A stretch of 64,000 nt of DNA from Candidatus Geocrenenecus dongiae (GCA_023267855.1 JALNLN010000007.1:1-64000), one strand, 5' to 3'. Shown: positions 48,717 to 59,411, counted from the first letter of the stretch. The notes: a model not told the origin generated them from the letters alone. Numbers and translations: made by a program.

Positions 48717-50234
48717 TTAGTAGCCTATTAATTTTACACCTGTGATTGTTGCAACATTAATGTTTAGAGCTCTTAGATCTTCTTTTGATAATTCTCTAAT
48801 ATCATTATGACCTGAAAGCATGGTCAACATCTTGACTTCTTCTGTCATTGCTTTAAGGAAGTTTACTAATCTGTCAGCTGCTTTTTCAGGTTGGAGTCTT
48901 CTTCTTAGTTCTGGGTCTTGTGACGTGATACCGTAGGGACATTTACCTTTCAAACACTGTGTACATACTCTGCATCCCATAGCTATTAAAGCTGCGGAGG
49001 CTATTGCTACACAATCCGCTCCTAGTGCTATAGCTTTTACAACGTCTGCTCCATTGCGTATCCCACCCATAACTATTAATTTAACTTCTCCACGTAATCC
49101 TACATCTTCTAGTGCTTTAACTGCAGGCGGTATGCATCCTATTGTTGGGATTCCCGCATGCTGGATAGATATCTCTGGAGATGTTCCCGTACCTCCTTGT
49201 GAACCATCAATTGCAATTGCATCTGCACCTGCTTTCGCCGCTATCTCTACATCTTTGTAAACTCTTCCAGGTCCAAGTTTAACTATTATTGGTTTTTCGT
49301 AATTGGTTATGTTTCTCAGTAGGTCGATCTGTTTCTTTAGATCTTTCTCTACATCTTGTATATCGTAATGTCTAGCTGGCGATAGACAATCTGTGCCTAC
49401 AGGTATACCTCTTATCTTAGCTATTTCTTCTGTAACCTTCTCTCCGAGTAGATGTCCACCCATGCCTGGTTTCGCTCCCTGACCTATCTTAATCTCAACA
49501 GCATCTGATCTCTCTAGATAATCTATTGAAACTCCCCATCTACCACTAGCCCACTGTACTATCAGATATCCTCCAGGTTCATACGTCTTCCTACCACTCT
49601 TAAATTCTTCTTCATTCTTAAAGCCGTGTGCTAGATAGTATTCTTCAGGGAAAGATCCACCCTCACCTGTACACACTGCTGTCCCAAGTCTTGCAGTCGC
49701 TATAGCTAGAGCTATCTTAGCTTCTCTCGAGATTGCACCATAAGACATCGCTGCAAATATTATGGGTATCTTAAGCTTCAGAGGTTTATCAACTCTCCCT
49801 TCTCCAATCACAACCTCTACATTACATTCTTCTCTATACTTATCTTTAGGTTCAGGTGGGTAGAGTTGGGCTGGAACTACGACTAGATCATCGAAGTGTG
49901 GTAGTGAACGCATCGCACCGTACCCTCTCAGAATATACTTACCTGTTTGAGCTTTGTAATGTATTTCATCTACTGTCTGGAATGTCCATAATCCTTTTGT
50001 AAATGTTTCAGGCTCAGCAGGTCTGATATGGATCACATTGTTTGGACAGTATTCTATGCAGATTCTACATCCTACACATGCTAGATCATTCATAACGTAT
50101 GCTCTACCTACTTCATCTACAGCGAAGACAGAGTTTGGGCAAACTTCTACACATGTTGAACATTTCCAAGGCATCTTCCAGCTAATACATCTTTCTTTAT
50201 CCATTGTAACACAAAATGCACCTGAGATAGGCAT
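48717..50234 (-). CDS. Glutamate synthase-like FMN domain protein with N-terminal ferredoxin domain
   Basis: Two 4Fe-4S motifs (CSTCVEVCPN, CVGCRICIEYCPN), IKIGQGAKPGMGGHLLGEKV, IAIDGSQGGTGTSPE, ALGADCVAIASAALIAMGCRVCTQCLKGKCPYGI. Confidence 0.93.
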   Translation of the reverse strand: MPISGAFCVTMDKERCISWKMPWKCSTCVEVCPNSVFAVDEVGRAYVMNDLACVGCRICIEYCPNNVIHIRPAEPETFTKGLWTFQTVDEIHYKAQTGKYILRGYGAMRSLPHFDDLVVVPAQLYPPEPKDKYREECNVEVVIGEGRVDKPLKLKIPIIFAAMSYGAISREAKIALAIATARLGTAVCTGEGGSFPEEYYLAHGFKNEEEFKSGRKTYEPGGYLIVQWASGRWGVSIDYLERSDAVEIKIGQGAKPGMGGHLLGEKVTEEIAKIRGIPVGTDCLSPARHYDIQDVEKDLKKQIDLLRNITNYEKPIIVKLGPGRVYKDVEIAAKAGADAIAIDGSQGGTGTSPEISIQHAGIPTIGCIPPAVKALEDVGLRGEVKLIVMGGIRNGADVVKAIALGADCVAIASAALIAMGCRVCTQCLKGKCPYGITSQDPELRRRLQPEKAADRLVNFLKAMTEEVKMLTMLSGHNDIRELSKEDLRALNINVATITGVKLIGY

Positions 50235-50240
50235 GTTTAC

Positions 50241-50918
50241 TCACCTCCCGTAGAATGGTCTAAGTGATATAGGAGTAAGCTTCTTCATATTTCTAGGATC
50301 AGCATCTACTCTAAAAGCATCAAAGTAGTTCTTTAATCTCCTTATGTCTTCGGTTCCGATAGGTGTTTCTTTACAATTGTGGCCCAGACTCTTGTATTTC
50401 CCATCTATGAATATGTTGCCACGTATGATCCAGTCTCCAACTTTCTCACCTACGTCTCCTAAAATTATGATTTCACCTCCAACCATATATGTTCCTACAT
50501 TATCTCCACAATCTCCTGTTACTATGATTACTGCACCTTTGTTTAAAGCTCCTAAGAAGTCTCCAGAATCTCCATCTACGAATATTATTCCTCCGTAACA
50601 ATATACTCCACAACCATATCCTACATCTCCATTCACAATTACAACACCCTTAGTCATATTATCTGCTAAGAATCTTCCCGCATCTCCATTTATTGTTATT
50701 GATGCACCATCATTCAAAGCCGCCGTATAGTCTCCCGTATCACTATTCACTATTATATTTCCTTGTTTTAATCCAGATGCGAGACCGTGGAGATGGGAAG
50801 CATTATCTATCAAGATTTTGGATGCACCATTCTGTAATGCTTTCCTAATTTCAGAATTCACAAATCTTAAATCTTTATTACTTGCATCTATCCTATACTC
50901 CACGTTCTTCACCTCCAA
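50241..50918 (-). CDS. GXGXG (glutamate synthase C-terminal domain-like) protein
   Basis: Repeated NGDAGRFLADNM / NGDVGYGCGVYCYGG / DGDSGDFLGALNKG / GDCGDNVGTYMVGG beta-helix pattern. Confidence 0.93.
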   Translation of the reverse strand: MEVKNVEYRIDASNKDLRFVNSEIRKALQNGASKILIDNASHLHGLASGLKQGNIIVNSDTGDYTAALNDGASITINGDAGRFLADNMTKGVVIVNGDVGYGCGVYCYGGIIFVDGDSGDFLGALNKGAVIIVTGDCGDNVGTYMVGGEIIILGDVGEKVGDWIIRGNIFIDGKYKSLGHNCKETPIGTEDIRRLKNYFDAFRVDADPRNMKKLTPISLRPFYGR

Positions 50919-52018
50919 GCTATCTTTAACTTCTCTCTAACTTCATCTCTACTCTTTTTACCGAGTAGGCTTTCTAGCATAAGTGATGTTAGAGAATCTA
51001 TTTCTTGTGCACGTTTTCTCCTCTCCTTATCTATAACAAGCTTCTGTATTTCTTCTAAGCTGATGGATGTTTCTGAAGGTTTCAGAGTTTTTTCCATGAA
51101 AGCGTATTTTAGACTTCTCTCCCCTAAAGGTGTTCTCACGATGACCATAGTTCCTTTTTCTTCTAAACCTATTGTTCCAACAGATATGTCTGCGCACTCA
51201 GCTGTAAAATCTGTACAACGTGCACATCCCTGCTTCATGTATCTTCGTATTTCTGGTAGTGGGATACCCTTCATCAACCCTTCCTGCATAACGATTCTAA
51301 GAACCTTATTCTTAATGTCCATTATCAACCTATTTAGTTCATATGGATTAATATCAAATCTATCCACAATCTCTTGTACTAGTTGTTGAGTATATGCTCC
51401 TTCGCAGAAAACCCCTATCATCAAGTATATTGAGTTTTTGTAAACTTTGAGTTTATTGTTATTAGATGTACGTATGGCTTTTACTGCTTGTGCTATACAT
51501 GGGGGGCCGACCACTGCTATCTTCTTTAATCCCTTCTTATATATTGCATCATTTAAAACCTCTAAGATGGGATGCCATAGATACTGGTATCCGCTCGTAG
51601 TTAGTATTTCTTCTTCTCTTGTAACTATCTTTGGTATTGGTTTGAATGTTTCCCTATCTATATCCCATGTAACTGCTCCATCTACTAGTTTTCTTCTTAT
51701 CGAAGCTATTAGGAGAGCATTCACAATACTGGTATCTGGAAGTCTTGAAGTTACTGTAACTGTATGTAGTATTTGTCCTTTCTCCCATTCTCTTAGTCTA
51801 GGACAACTATCTTCACAAGGTTTTTCACAAAAGAAGCATGTATCTACAACTATGTGTGATGATCCTATACGTTTCTCTCTAACTTCTAGTTCAGGATGAT
51901 CTCCATCTCTTGGAGATCTTAGAATATTCTTTGAACAAGTTGATATACATGCACCACATTCACAACATCTACCAACGTACCATACATCTTTCTTTAATCT
52001 ATAAACCATGTTCCTCAC
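50909..52018 (-). CDS. FrhB/FdhB-like coenzyme F420-type Fe-S flavoprotein subunit
   Basis: CCECGACISTC N-terminal cluster; VVGPPCIAQAVKAIR; GVFCEGAYTQQL; GCARCTDFTAECADISVGTIG. Confidence 0.85.
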   Translation of the reverse strand: MRNMVYRLKKDVWYVGRCCECGACISTCSKNILRSPRDGDHPELEVREKRIGSSHIVVDTCFFCEKPCEDSCPRLREWEKGQILHTVTVTSRLPDTSIVNALLIASIRRKLVDGAVTWDIDRETFKPIPKIVTREEEILTTSGYQYLWHPILEVLNDAIYKKGLKKIAVVGPPCIAQAVKAIRTSNNNKLKVYKNSIYLMIGVFCEGAYTQQLVQEIVDRFDINPYELNRLIMDIKNKVLRIVMQEGLMKGIPLPEIRRYMKQGCARCTDFTAECADISVGTIGLEEKGTMVIVRTPLGERSLKYAFMEKTLKPSETSISLEEIQKLVIDKERRKRAQEIDSLTSLMLESLLGKKSRDEVREKLKIAWR

Positions 52019-52901
52019 CCCAAATAGTTTTCAAAGTTTCTAAGAATTTATCTATACCAGTCTTGTTGAGGTGTAGACCTACTTCTTCAGGTTTAAGCCC
52101 TATGGAGAGTCCGAGAAGCTGTGGATAAAGGATTACGGGTATATCGTATCTTTCTCCACTAATCCTAGAAGCTTCATTCTGCATAAAGTCGAATTGGAGT
52201 TGGCATGAAGGACATATAACTACAATACAATCAGCTTCAGAATCTTTAGCACTTTTCAATTTCGCACATGTTAATGACAGGCTTAAATCTCTATCTATAG
52301 CAAGTATTGGAGAACCACAGCACCATAGTTTTAACATCCAGTATATACTTTTAGCTTCAGTAACTTCTATCAATTCATCGAGGATTTTGGGATTCTCAGG
52401 ATTATCAGACTTTAATTTATTTGAGGGTCTCAAGATGTGGCAACCGTAATGTGCAGCAACTCTTAAACCTTTTAGAGAACGTTTTATCTTACCCCTAATA
52501 TTCTTAAGTCCAAGATCTTCGTAAAGAACATGTATGAGATGCTTAACTTCCACTTCTCCACTATATGTAAGACCATCTAACTTCTTCAATATCGTGTTGA
52601 CTTCTTCTTTAAAACTAGTATTGTTATGGAATGTTTCCTGAGCTTCTTTAAGAGATTCGTAACATCCTGGGCAGGTGACAAGTAAGTTTAGATTCTTATT
52701 CTCTGCTAATGCGAGTATTCTTGTACTCATTACTAGATTTGTTTTAGCGTCTACTGAACGTGTAATTACTGTACCACAGCATCCTGCATCTTCTAGATCT
52801 ACAAGTTCTACTCCAAGTTCTTTTAGTACATTTCGTACTGCTAGATCATATTGATTTAATCTTGAAGGTACCACACATCCCATATAGTATGCATACCTCA
52901 T
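51999..52901 (-). CDS. hdrB: HdrB-like heterodisulfide reductase subunit B
   Basis: YYMGCVVPSRLNQYDLA, two CCG-type motifs (AGCCGTVI...CPGC; HYGCH...WCCGSP...CPSCQ). Confidence 0.93.
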   Translation of the reverse strand: MRYAYYMGCVVPSRLNQYDLAVRNVLKELGVELVDLEDAGCCGTVITRSVDAKTNLVMSTRILALAENKNLNLLVTCPGCYESLKEAQETFHNNTSFKEEVNTILKKLDGLTYSGEVEVKHLIHVLYEDLGLKNIRGKIKRSLKGLRVAAHYGCHILRPSNKLKSDNPENPKILDELIEVTEAKSIYWMLKLWCCGSPILAIDRDLSLSLTCAKLKSAKDSEADCIVVICPSCQLQFDFMQNEASRISGERYDIPVILYPQLLGLSIGLKPEEVGLHLNKTGIDKFLETLKTIWGEEHGL

Positions 52902-53422
52902 TTCACAGTACCTCCAATAATCTTTAAGAATCCTACTTCTTCCAGCATCTTCCTAATCTTCTCAGCATCTACTGGAGGTGCTTTCGGAAGCCCGAGTTTC
53001 TCCCTCTCTTTTTCTCGTCCAGCACTGATTTTAATAATTCTACCATCTTTAACTATATTCATACAGATCTCTACCAACTCTCTCGGTACATATCCAAGTT
53101 TTGATGCAGTATTTCTTAAAGTGAAGAGTATGTTCGCTGGATCAACTTCCTGAGGGCATCTCTCAGAACATGTGAAACAAGTTGTACACAACCATATTTC
53201 TCTAGAACTTATCAATTGTTCTACTAAACCTAGATTGACCATCTTGACTATTCTGTGAGGTTTGATTATGTATCCTAGAGGGCATCCAGAGGTACATATT
53301 CCACACTGAACGCATTTAGATGGATCACCGCTCACTATATTGTTTAGAATTTCAGATCTCAGAGCCGGATCCATTTTAATATTTTTTAGAGAGATTGTTT
53401 GTACACTCATTTCTACATACAC
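52898..53422 (-). CDS. hdrC: HdrC-like heterodisulfide reductase subunit C
   Basis: CVQCGICTSGCPLG and CTTCFTCSERCPQEVDP 4Fe-4S motifs. Confidence 0.93.
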   Translation of the reverse strand: MYVEMSVQTISLKNIKMDPALRSEILNNIVSGDPSKCVQCGICTSGCPLGYIIKPHRIVKMVNLGLVEQLISSREIWLCTTCFTCSERCPQEVDPANILFTLRNTASKLGYVPRELVEICMNIVKDGRIIKISAGREKEREKLGLPKAPPVDAEKIRKMLEEVGFLKIIGGTVK

Positions 53423-56400
53423 CTCCTCAAGGGGTTGTAACCAACCTCTTCAATCTTATGTGTAAATTCCTTGATGATCTTACTTAACCTAAATCCTTCA
53501 CCTGCTGAAGCCCATTCTATCCTAACCCTTTCCGGATTCAAGCCTAATGCACCAATTAATTCTCTGAGTCTAGTTACTCTATCTTCTGCTCTAAGATTTC
53601 CTGAAAGATAGTGGCAGTCTCCTGGATGACATCCAACAATAAGTATACCATCAGCACCTAGAAGTAGAGCGTATAGTATGTAGAGGGGGTCAACTCTAGC
53701 ACTACACATTACTCTAATTATCTCTACTGTTGGGGGATACTCGTAGCGGCTTATCCCAGCCATGTCTGCAGCAGCGTAACCACACCAATTACAGAAGAAA
53801 GCTATTATCTTCGGCCTATCTTTAGGAGATGGTTTTCTGAAAGCTGCTTCTATCATAGCTAGTAATTGGTCATTTCTAAATTGGTGTACTGTTATTGCTT
53901 TCGAGGGGCACTCAACGGCACATGAGCCACATCCTTTGCATAGAAATGGATTAATCTTCGCTACCAAGATATTCTCAGGTCTAGTTTCTAGCTGGATAGC
54001 TTTGAATTCACATACATTTAAGCATCTTCCACAACCTGTACAGGTTAGTGGGTTGACTTCAGCGACGATAGGTTCTGTAACAATCTTACCATGCATGAGT
54101 AATGTTAATGCACGTGAAGCTGAAGCTAATCCTTGAAATATATTCTCCTCTAATCTTTGAGGACCGTAAGCCAGTCCACATAGATAAATCCCATTAACTG
54201 AGAAATCTACAGGTCTAAGTTTTGGATGAGCTTCTATAAAGAATCCATAACTATTTAGTGGAACTTTCAATCTAGAAGAAATTTCATGGTTTTCTAATGA
54301 AGGTAGGATAGGTGTAGCCAAGACTATTGTATTGACAGGTATTTCAAACACAACGTTTAGTGTGGTATCATAGGTGTTTAAGAAAAGCTCGCCATCTTTA
54401 CTGTAGACTTCTGGCGGTCTACTTAAAGAATATCTTAGAAAGTGTATTCCTGATTTACGTGCTTCCCGATAAATCTTCTCCCCATTAACTGGTAGCCTCA
54501 TATCTCTGTATAGAACATAGACATTGGACTCTGGATTCTTACGTTTAAAGTTAAGTGCTTCTAAGAGTACTTCTTCGCAACATATAGCAGAACAGTACAT
54601 ACGTCCCTCTATCTCTCTAGCACCAGTACATAAGATGAAAGCTATGTTCCCACCACCAGCACCATTAAGCTTCTTCCTGAATTCTGTTAAAGTGTAGATT
54701 CTATTATCTTCTCCATAACCATAAATTCTCAGTGGTTTAAATTCTCCTCCACCTGAAGCTACAATTATTGTTCCAACATTAATCTCTTTGATTAAACCAT
54801 TCTTACTTAGTTTAATGTTGAAAGCCCCGGCAGATCCTTTAACATCTTCTACCTTTGTTGATAAATGTATTTCCACGTTATCATGTTGTTTAAGAGATTT
54901 GATAATGTTTAGAACCCACTCTGCAACTCTACCGTCATGTTTATAGAATTCGAGATCACTTCCAAGATTTTCCCCCCGCTCAACAACATACACTTTAAAA
55001 CCATTATCAGCTATAGTTTTAGCGGCCACTAACCCACTGACTGTCCCACCAATTATAAGTGTAGATGGAGTAACAGGTGTTTCTGCTCTCTCTAATGGTT
55101 CAAGAAGTCTAGCTTTCGCAATAGCCATTTCAATAAGTTCTCTTGCTTTCTCGGTTGCTTCGTGAGGATATTTTCTATGAACCCAAGAAACATGTTCTCT
55201 AATATTCACCATCTCGAATAGGTATGGGTTCAGGCCTGCCTCCTCACAAACATCTCTAAACAATTTTTCATGAGTACTTGGAGTACATGAAGCTACTACA
55301 ACCCTATTTATTCTATACTTCTTGATAGCTTCCTTAATACGTTCTGTCCCATCCTTAGAACATGCAAACATTAAATCTTCACAGTAAACAACGTCTGGAA
55401 TTCTTGAAACATCTTCCACCACCTTCTTAACATCTACAACAGCAGCTATATTCAATCCACAGTGACATACGAATACCCCTATTCTAGGTTCTTGAACAAC
55501 CTCACCAACCCATATACTACTCCTAGCTTCACTTTTCTGTACCGGCATTTCTACATATTTCTTTAAACTTAAGATTCTCTCTGCTGCTTTAACGGAAGCT
55601 GCCAGAGCTTGCATTACACTATGAGAGATGTCTTTAGGGTTTTGGCACGCTCCACAAACATACACTCCAGGAACATTAGTATCAATAGATGTAATATCTG
55701 TAGATTTGAAGAATCCATGATCATCTAACTCTAAACCAATTATCTTAGCAAGTTTTAGAGAGTCTTCTCGTGGGACTACTGCTGGGCAAAGTACAACTAG
55801 ATCAACTTCTACTGTTTTTACTTCTTCAGAAGATAAGTCAACGTATCTTATAATCAACTTATTCGTCTTCTCATCCCACATAACTTCGCTTGGTAAACTC
55901 TTAACATATTTGATGCCGAATTCCTCAACAGCTCTTCTTATAAGTTCTTCATGACCTTTACCAACAGCATTCAAATCATTATAGAACACTATCACATCTA
56001 TTCTTGGATCATGTTCTTTTGTAACTATAGCTTGTTTCGTAGCATACATACAACATATCTGTGAACAGTAATCTTTCAGCTTCTTATTTCTCGACCCCAC
56101 ACACTGAATTATTGCAATTTTTTCAGGGCTCTTCTTGTCTGAAGGCCTAATGATTTCTCCTCCTGTAGGTCCAGCAGCATTCATGAGACGCTCATACTGT
56201 ATTGATGTTAAGACGTTTGGAAATCTACCGTAGCCATACTGTGGAAGAATAGTTGGATCTAGGAGGGAGAATCCTGTGGCCACGATTATAGAGTATACAT
56301 CCAGATCAACTTCTTCTATTTTTTGTTCAAAATTGATGGCGCCTGAGGGGCAGATTTTTTCACATACTCTACATACACCTTTCGTAAAGTATAGGCAGTG

Positions 56401-56856
56401 TTCTTGATCTATAACTGCGATCTTTGGAACAGCTTGGGGGAAAGGTATGTAGATTGCTTTTCTAAAACCTATGCTTTCTTCAAATTCGCTTGGAACCTTA
56501 ACAGGACACTTCTCCTCACATCTACGACATCCCGTACATTTTACTTCATCTACATATCTTGGCTTCCTAATGATCTTCACATTAAATCTCGATCCATCTT
56601 GAGAACGCTGTACTTCTTTTACCTCCGAATATGTGAATAGATTTATATTAGGATGTCTGGAAACTTCAACCATTTTTGGTCCAAGAATACATATGGAACA
56701 ATCGAGCGTAGGGAAAGTTTTATCAAGCTTAGCCATGTAACCTCCTATCGAAGGTTCTTTCTCAACTAGATACACTTTAAATCCTTTATCTGCAAGTTCT
56801 AAAGATGCTGTGATACCAGCTACACCACCGCCAATTACGAGAACATCACCTTCCAA
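53413..56856 (-). CDS. hdrA: Tandem HdrA-HdrA-MvhD fusion (1147 aa)
   Basis: First FAD motif VIGGGVAGITASLELADKGFKVYLVEKEPSIGG; second HdrA unit from GVFVCHCGLNIA; CTGCGRCLNVC and CKGCGSCAVEC; MvhD-like IIAFFCNWCGYAAADMAG...GCHPGDCHYLSGN. Confidence 0.93.
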   Translation of the reverse strand: MEGDVLVIGGGVAGITASLELADKGFKVYLVEKEPSIGGYMAKLDKTFPTLDCSICILGPKMVEVSRHPNINLFTYSEVKEVQRSQDGSRFNVKIIRKPRYVDEVKCTGCRRCEEKCPVKVPSEFEESIGFRKAIYIPFPQAVPKIAVIDQEHCLYFTKGVCRVCEKICPSGAINFEQKIEEVDLDVYSIIVATGFSLLDPTILPQYGYGRFPNVLTSIQYERLMNAAGPTGGEIIRPSDKKSPEKIAIIQCVGSRNKKLKDYCSQICCMYATKQAIVTKEHDPRIDVIVFYNDLNAVGKGHEELIRRAVEEFGIKYVKSLPSEVMWDEKTNKLIIRYVDLSSEEVKTVEVDLVVLCPAVVPREDSLKLAKIIGLELDDHGFFKSTDITSIDTNVPGVYVCGACQNPKDISHSVMQALAASVKAAERILSLKKYVEMPVQKSEARSSIWVGEVVQEPRIGVFVCHCGLNIAAVVDVKKVVEDVSRIPDVVYCEDLMFACSKDGTERIKEAIKKYRINRVVVASCTPSTHEKLFRDVCEEAGLNPYLFEMVNIREHVSWVHRKYPHEATEKARELIEMAIAKARLLEPLERAETPVTPSTLIIGGTVSGLVAAKTIADNGFKVYVVERGENLGSDLEFYKHDGRVAEWVLNIIKSLKQHDNVEIHLSTKVEDVKGSAGAFNIKLSKNGLIKEINVGTIIVASGGGEFKPLRIYGYGEDNRIYTLTEFRKKLNGAGGGNIAFILCTGAREIEGRMYCSAICCEEVLLEALNFKRKNPESNVYVLYRDMRLPVNGEKIYREARKSGIHFLRYSLSRPPEVYSKDGELFLNTYDTTLNVVFEIPVNTIVLATPILPSLENHEISSRLKVPLNSYGFFIEAHPKLRPVDFSVNGIYLCGLAYGPQRLEENIFQGLASASRALTLLMHGKIVTEPIVAEVNPLTCTGCGRCLNVCEFKAIQLETRPENILVAKINPFLCKGCGSCAVECPSKAITVHQFRNDQLLAMIEAAFRKPSPKDRPKIIAFFCNWCGYAAADMAGISRYEYPPTVEIIRVMCSARVDPLYILYALLLGADGILIVGCHPGDCHYLSGNLRAEDRVTRLRELIGALGLNPERVRIEWASAGEGFRLSKIIKEFTHKIEEVGYNPLRRCM

Positions 56857-57128
56857 AAACTAAACTCACCTCCATGAACACTAAACCAAATACTCGAAAT
56901 TAGTGCATTATGAACAACATCAATCATAGAATTCATTTCACAATAGACTATAAGATACTCAAAATTAGGCACAAAATAATAAATTCTCAAAGTGGTATTT
57001 AACTGAAACTTCTAATTATGAAGACACTTAACTTATTTAGTAGGTGTAAGAAAGTGTTTATCGGTAGTGTGTCATTAGTTAAGCAGTATTGTCCATTATT
57101 GATATTGTAGAGTTTTCATATGACGCAG

Positions 57129-58562
57129 TTATATTACTTCCTCTATCTTTGAGTATGATTCTACATGTATTTCTGGTTCATTGAATGGGTTTAGTTTAAT
57201 TGTTATCCATTTAAGTCTAATGCGTTTTCCTTCAGGTATCTGAGCTATCTCCGATGCTTTCATTCTCCACGCTATTCCTTGAATTGCTACGTCTCCATCT
57301 CTAATCCAGAATAGTATCTTTTCCCTTAATCCATACCTTGTCTCAATTGTTAGTAAATTGGTTTTTGTGTACAGTATGCCTTCAGTTATAATGTTTCCTG
57401 TGAATGGTTCTCTCTCTTTAACGATTTCTTCCAGACTTATAGTTCTATTTGGTACAGGTATCTCCATAGGGGTTTGATCAGCTTTCTTCAAATTCTCTAC
57501 TCTACATTTTATCACTCTTCCCTCGTATAATTCCTCTTTATTTATACCAGAAAGTTCTATGTAATCTCCTTCCTTGAGATCTATTTTCGGGGAGCCTAGA
57601 GATAGTATGTGGATTATCTTTTCACCATCTGTTACTGTTATATAGGTGTATGTTTGCATAGGCTGGATATCAACCACTCTCAACAATATCTTCGTCTTTC
57701 TTCTATCTTCAACAATCTTTAATAATTCTTCTTTAAGTTCTCTGAAAATTATTGTGCTTTGAGATGTTAGATTTAAACGGTCTCCATCAAATCTTACATC
57801 TGTTATGTATATTTCTTCGCCAATCTTTACATCTTTAATTAACTGGGTTTTTTCACCCCACGCAGTCATCTCAATTTCTTTCTGACCATCTGATACGAGT
57901 AGATCCACCACCAATACTTCTCCACGTTTAGTAGTTACTGTCCTCTCTCCGATGATAGAGATAACCAGCATTTTAATATCGTATATTCCTTCACCTCTTT
58001 CTAAAACTTCTCCAATTGTTTTATAGAATTGGCGGAAATCTGGTAAAGATGGATCTTTCAAAATCTTCTTGACAATACTCGTCTTTTTTAAATGTATCTC
58101 AATTGCTCCTGTTTCTAGTTTTTCTTTAGTGTAGCCGTTTACTATTGCTATGTGGTCTCCCATCTTTACAGATAAGTTTTCAACTTCCTCTATCTTATCT
58201 TCCCACACATATACCTCTGCTGTACCAGTATTATCTCCAATCTTCAATTTAAGTAATCTATAATCTCTACCTACAATAGGTCCTATTACCGCATATACAA
58301 CCCCCTTCACTGAAATATTGCTTAAACCTGGAACAAGGTCTCCTATCTTAGTGTAAGAAAATTCTTCGAGAACTTCCTCTGGCACCTTTTCTCTTATATC
58401 GAATACTCCTAGTTCTTCTGCGACTAGTAGTATTGCTCCAATCTTGTTTAGATAGGGGTTTTCCTTCAACTTGATTTCTACTAATTCTTCGATATCTCTG
58501 CTAGATATTCCTGGAACAGCTTTCAGTATTTTCGACATCAGTCTACTGTATTCTTCACTCAT
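57129..58562 (-). CDS. Replication protein A-like ssDNA-binding protein, multiple OB folds
   Basis: KIGDLVPGLSNISVKGVVYAVIGPI...LKIGDNTGTAEVYVWEDK and further OB-fold repeats. Confidence 0.87.
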   Translation of the reverse strand: MSEEYSRLMSKILKAVPGISSRDIEELVEIKLKENPYLNKIGAILLVAEELGVFDIREKVPEEVLEEFSYTKIGDLVPGLSNISVKGVVYAVIGPIVGRDYRLLKLKIGDNTGTAEVYVWEDKIEEVENLSVKMGDHIAIVNGYTKEKLETGAIEIHLKKTSIVKKILKDPSLPDFRQFYKTIGEVLERGEGIYDIKMLVISIIGERTVTTKRGEVLVVDLLVSDGQKEIEMTAWGEKTQLIKDVKIGEEIYITDVRFDGDRLNLTSQSTIIFRELKEELLKIVEDRRKTKILLRVVDIQPMQTYTYITVTDGEKIIHILSLGSPKIDLKEGDYIELSGINKEELYEGRVIKCRVENLKKADQTPMEIPVPNRTISLEEIVKEREPFTGNIITEGILYTKTNLLTIETRYGLREKILFWIRDGDVAIQGIAWRMKASEIAQIPEGKRIRLKWITIKLNPFNEPEIHVESYSKIEEVI

Positions 58563-58642
58563 CTTATCTATAGATATCTTAGTAGTGGTGGTTAAAGAAC
58601 ATGCTCCTACCCATACCAGATTAATCTTTTCTAGTTCTCATC

Positions 58643-59221
58643 TTACTGCCCACTATTCTTCATGCTCCATTCTCTTTCCACGTAGTTGTTCTTTCTATTT
58701 ACGTATCTCCCTAAGATGAATAAGAGTGTAGATAACCTGTTTATGTATGCTAAGATATTCGGTTCGACATCGTACTTCTTTGATAGAGAGACTATTCTTC
58801 TCTCAACTCTCCTAGCAACAGCTCTAGCATAGAAGATGAATGTGGCCACAGGCACACCTGTTAAGAATATGAACTTCTTTAATGGTGGAAGACGTGGCTC
58901 ATATCTAGCTATAACATCTTCGAGATATTTTAATGATTTAAGAACTTCCTCACTGTTTTTCAGATCATGTCTTCCCAGTGAAGCTATATGGTACCCTATG
59001 ATAAATAAGTGTTCTTGTATAGACATCAGGATTTCTGAGATATCTTTATCTTCAATATTTAGATGTGAAATTACAATTCCTATGAGTGAGGAGAGTTCAT
59101 CTATCTGTCCAAGCACTTCCAGTCTTTCATCATCTTTTGAAACTTTCTCACCTGTAAGTAGGAACGTTTCTCCAGAGTCTCCTAAACCATGTCTCCCCAT
59201 AGCCATATCCAGCCCCCACAT
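58643..59221 (-). CDS. PduO-type cob(I)alamin adenosyltransferase
   Basis: GDSGETFLLTGEKVSKDDERLEVLGQIDELSSLIGI, HIASLGRHD, YARAVARRVERRIVSL, YINRLSTLLFILGRYVN. Confidence 0.93.
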   Translation of the reverse strand: MWGLDMAMGRHGLGDSGETFLLTGEKVSKDDERLEVLGQIDELSSLIGIVISHLNIEDKDISEILMSIQEHLFIIGYHIASLGRHDLKNSEEVLKSLKYLEDVIARYEPRLPPLKKFIFLTGVPVATFIFYARAVARRVERRIVSLSKKYDVEPNILAYINRLSTLLFILGRYVNRKNNYVEREWSMKNSGQ

Positions 59222-59411
59222 ACACTTCCTCTAGATTTCAATCTTACCATCAAGCACTCTATTAATAAGGCTTCATTAGATCGTTTAAGAAATTTCTACC
59301 AATTCAAGATACGTTAACAGTTTCAATCTCAGGAAAGAATTTTCAATTCTCAGAAAGATAAATAGTTTAATAAGTGTATGTAGAGCTATTGCATGTATGT
59401 TAATTACGATT

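Noticed and set aside
48717-56856. Reading the HdrABC genes as evidence of methanogenesis
   Set aside because: No mcr, mtr or other methanogenesis genes in the window; Hdr-like modules are widespread in non-methanogens.
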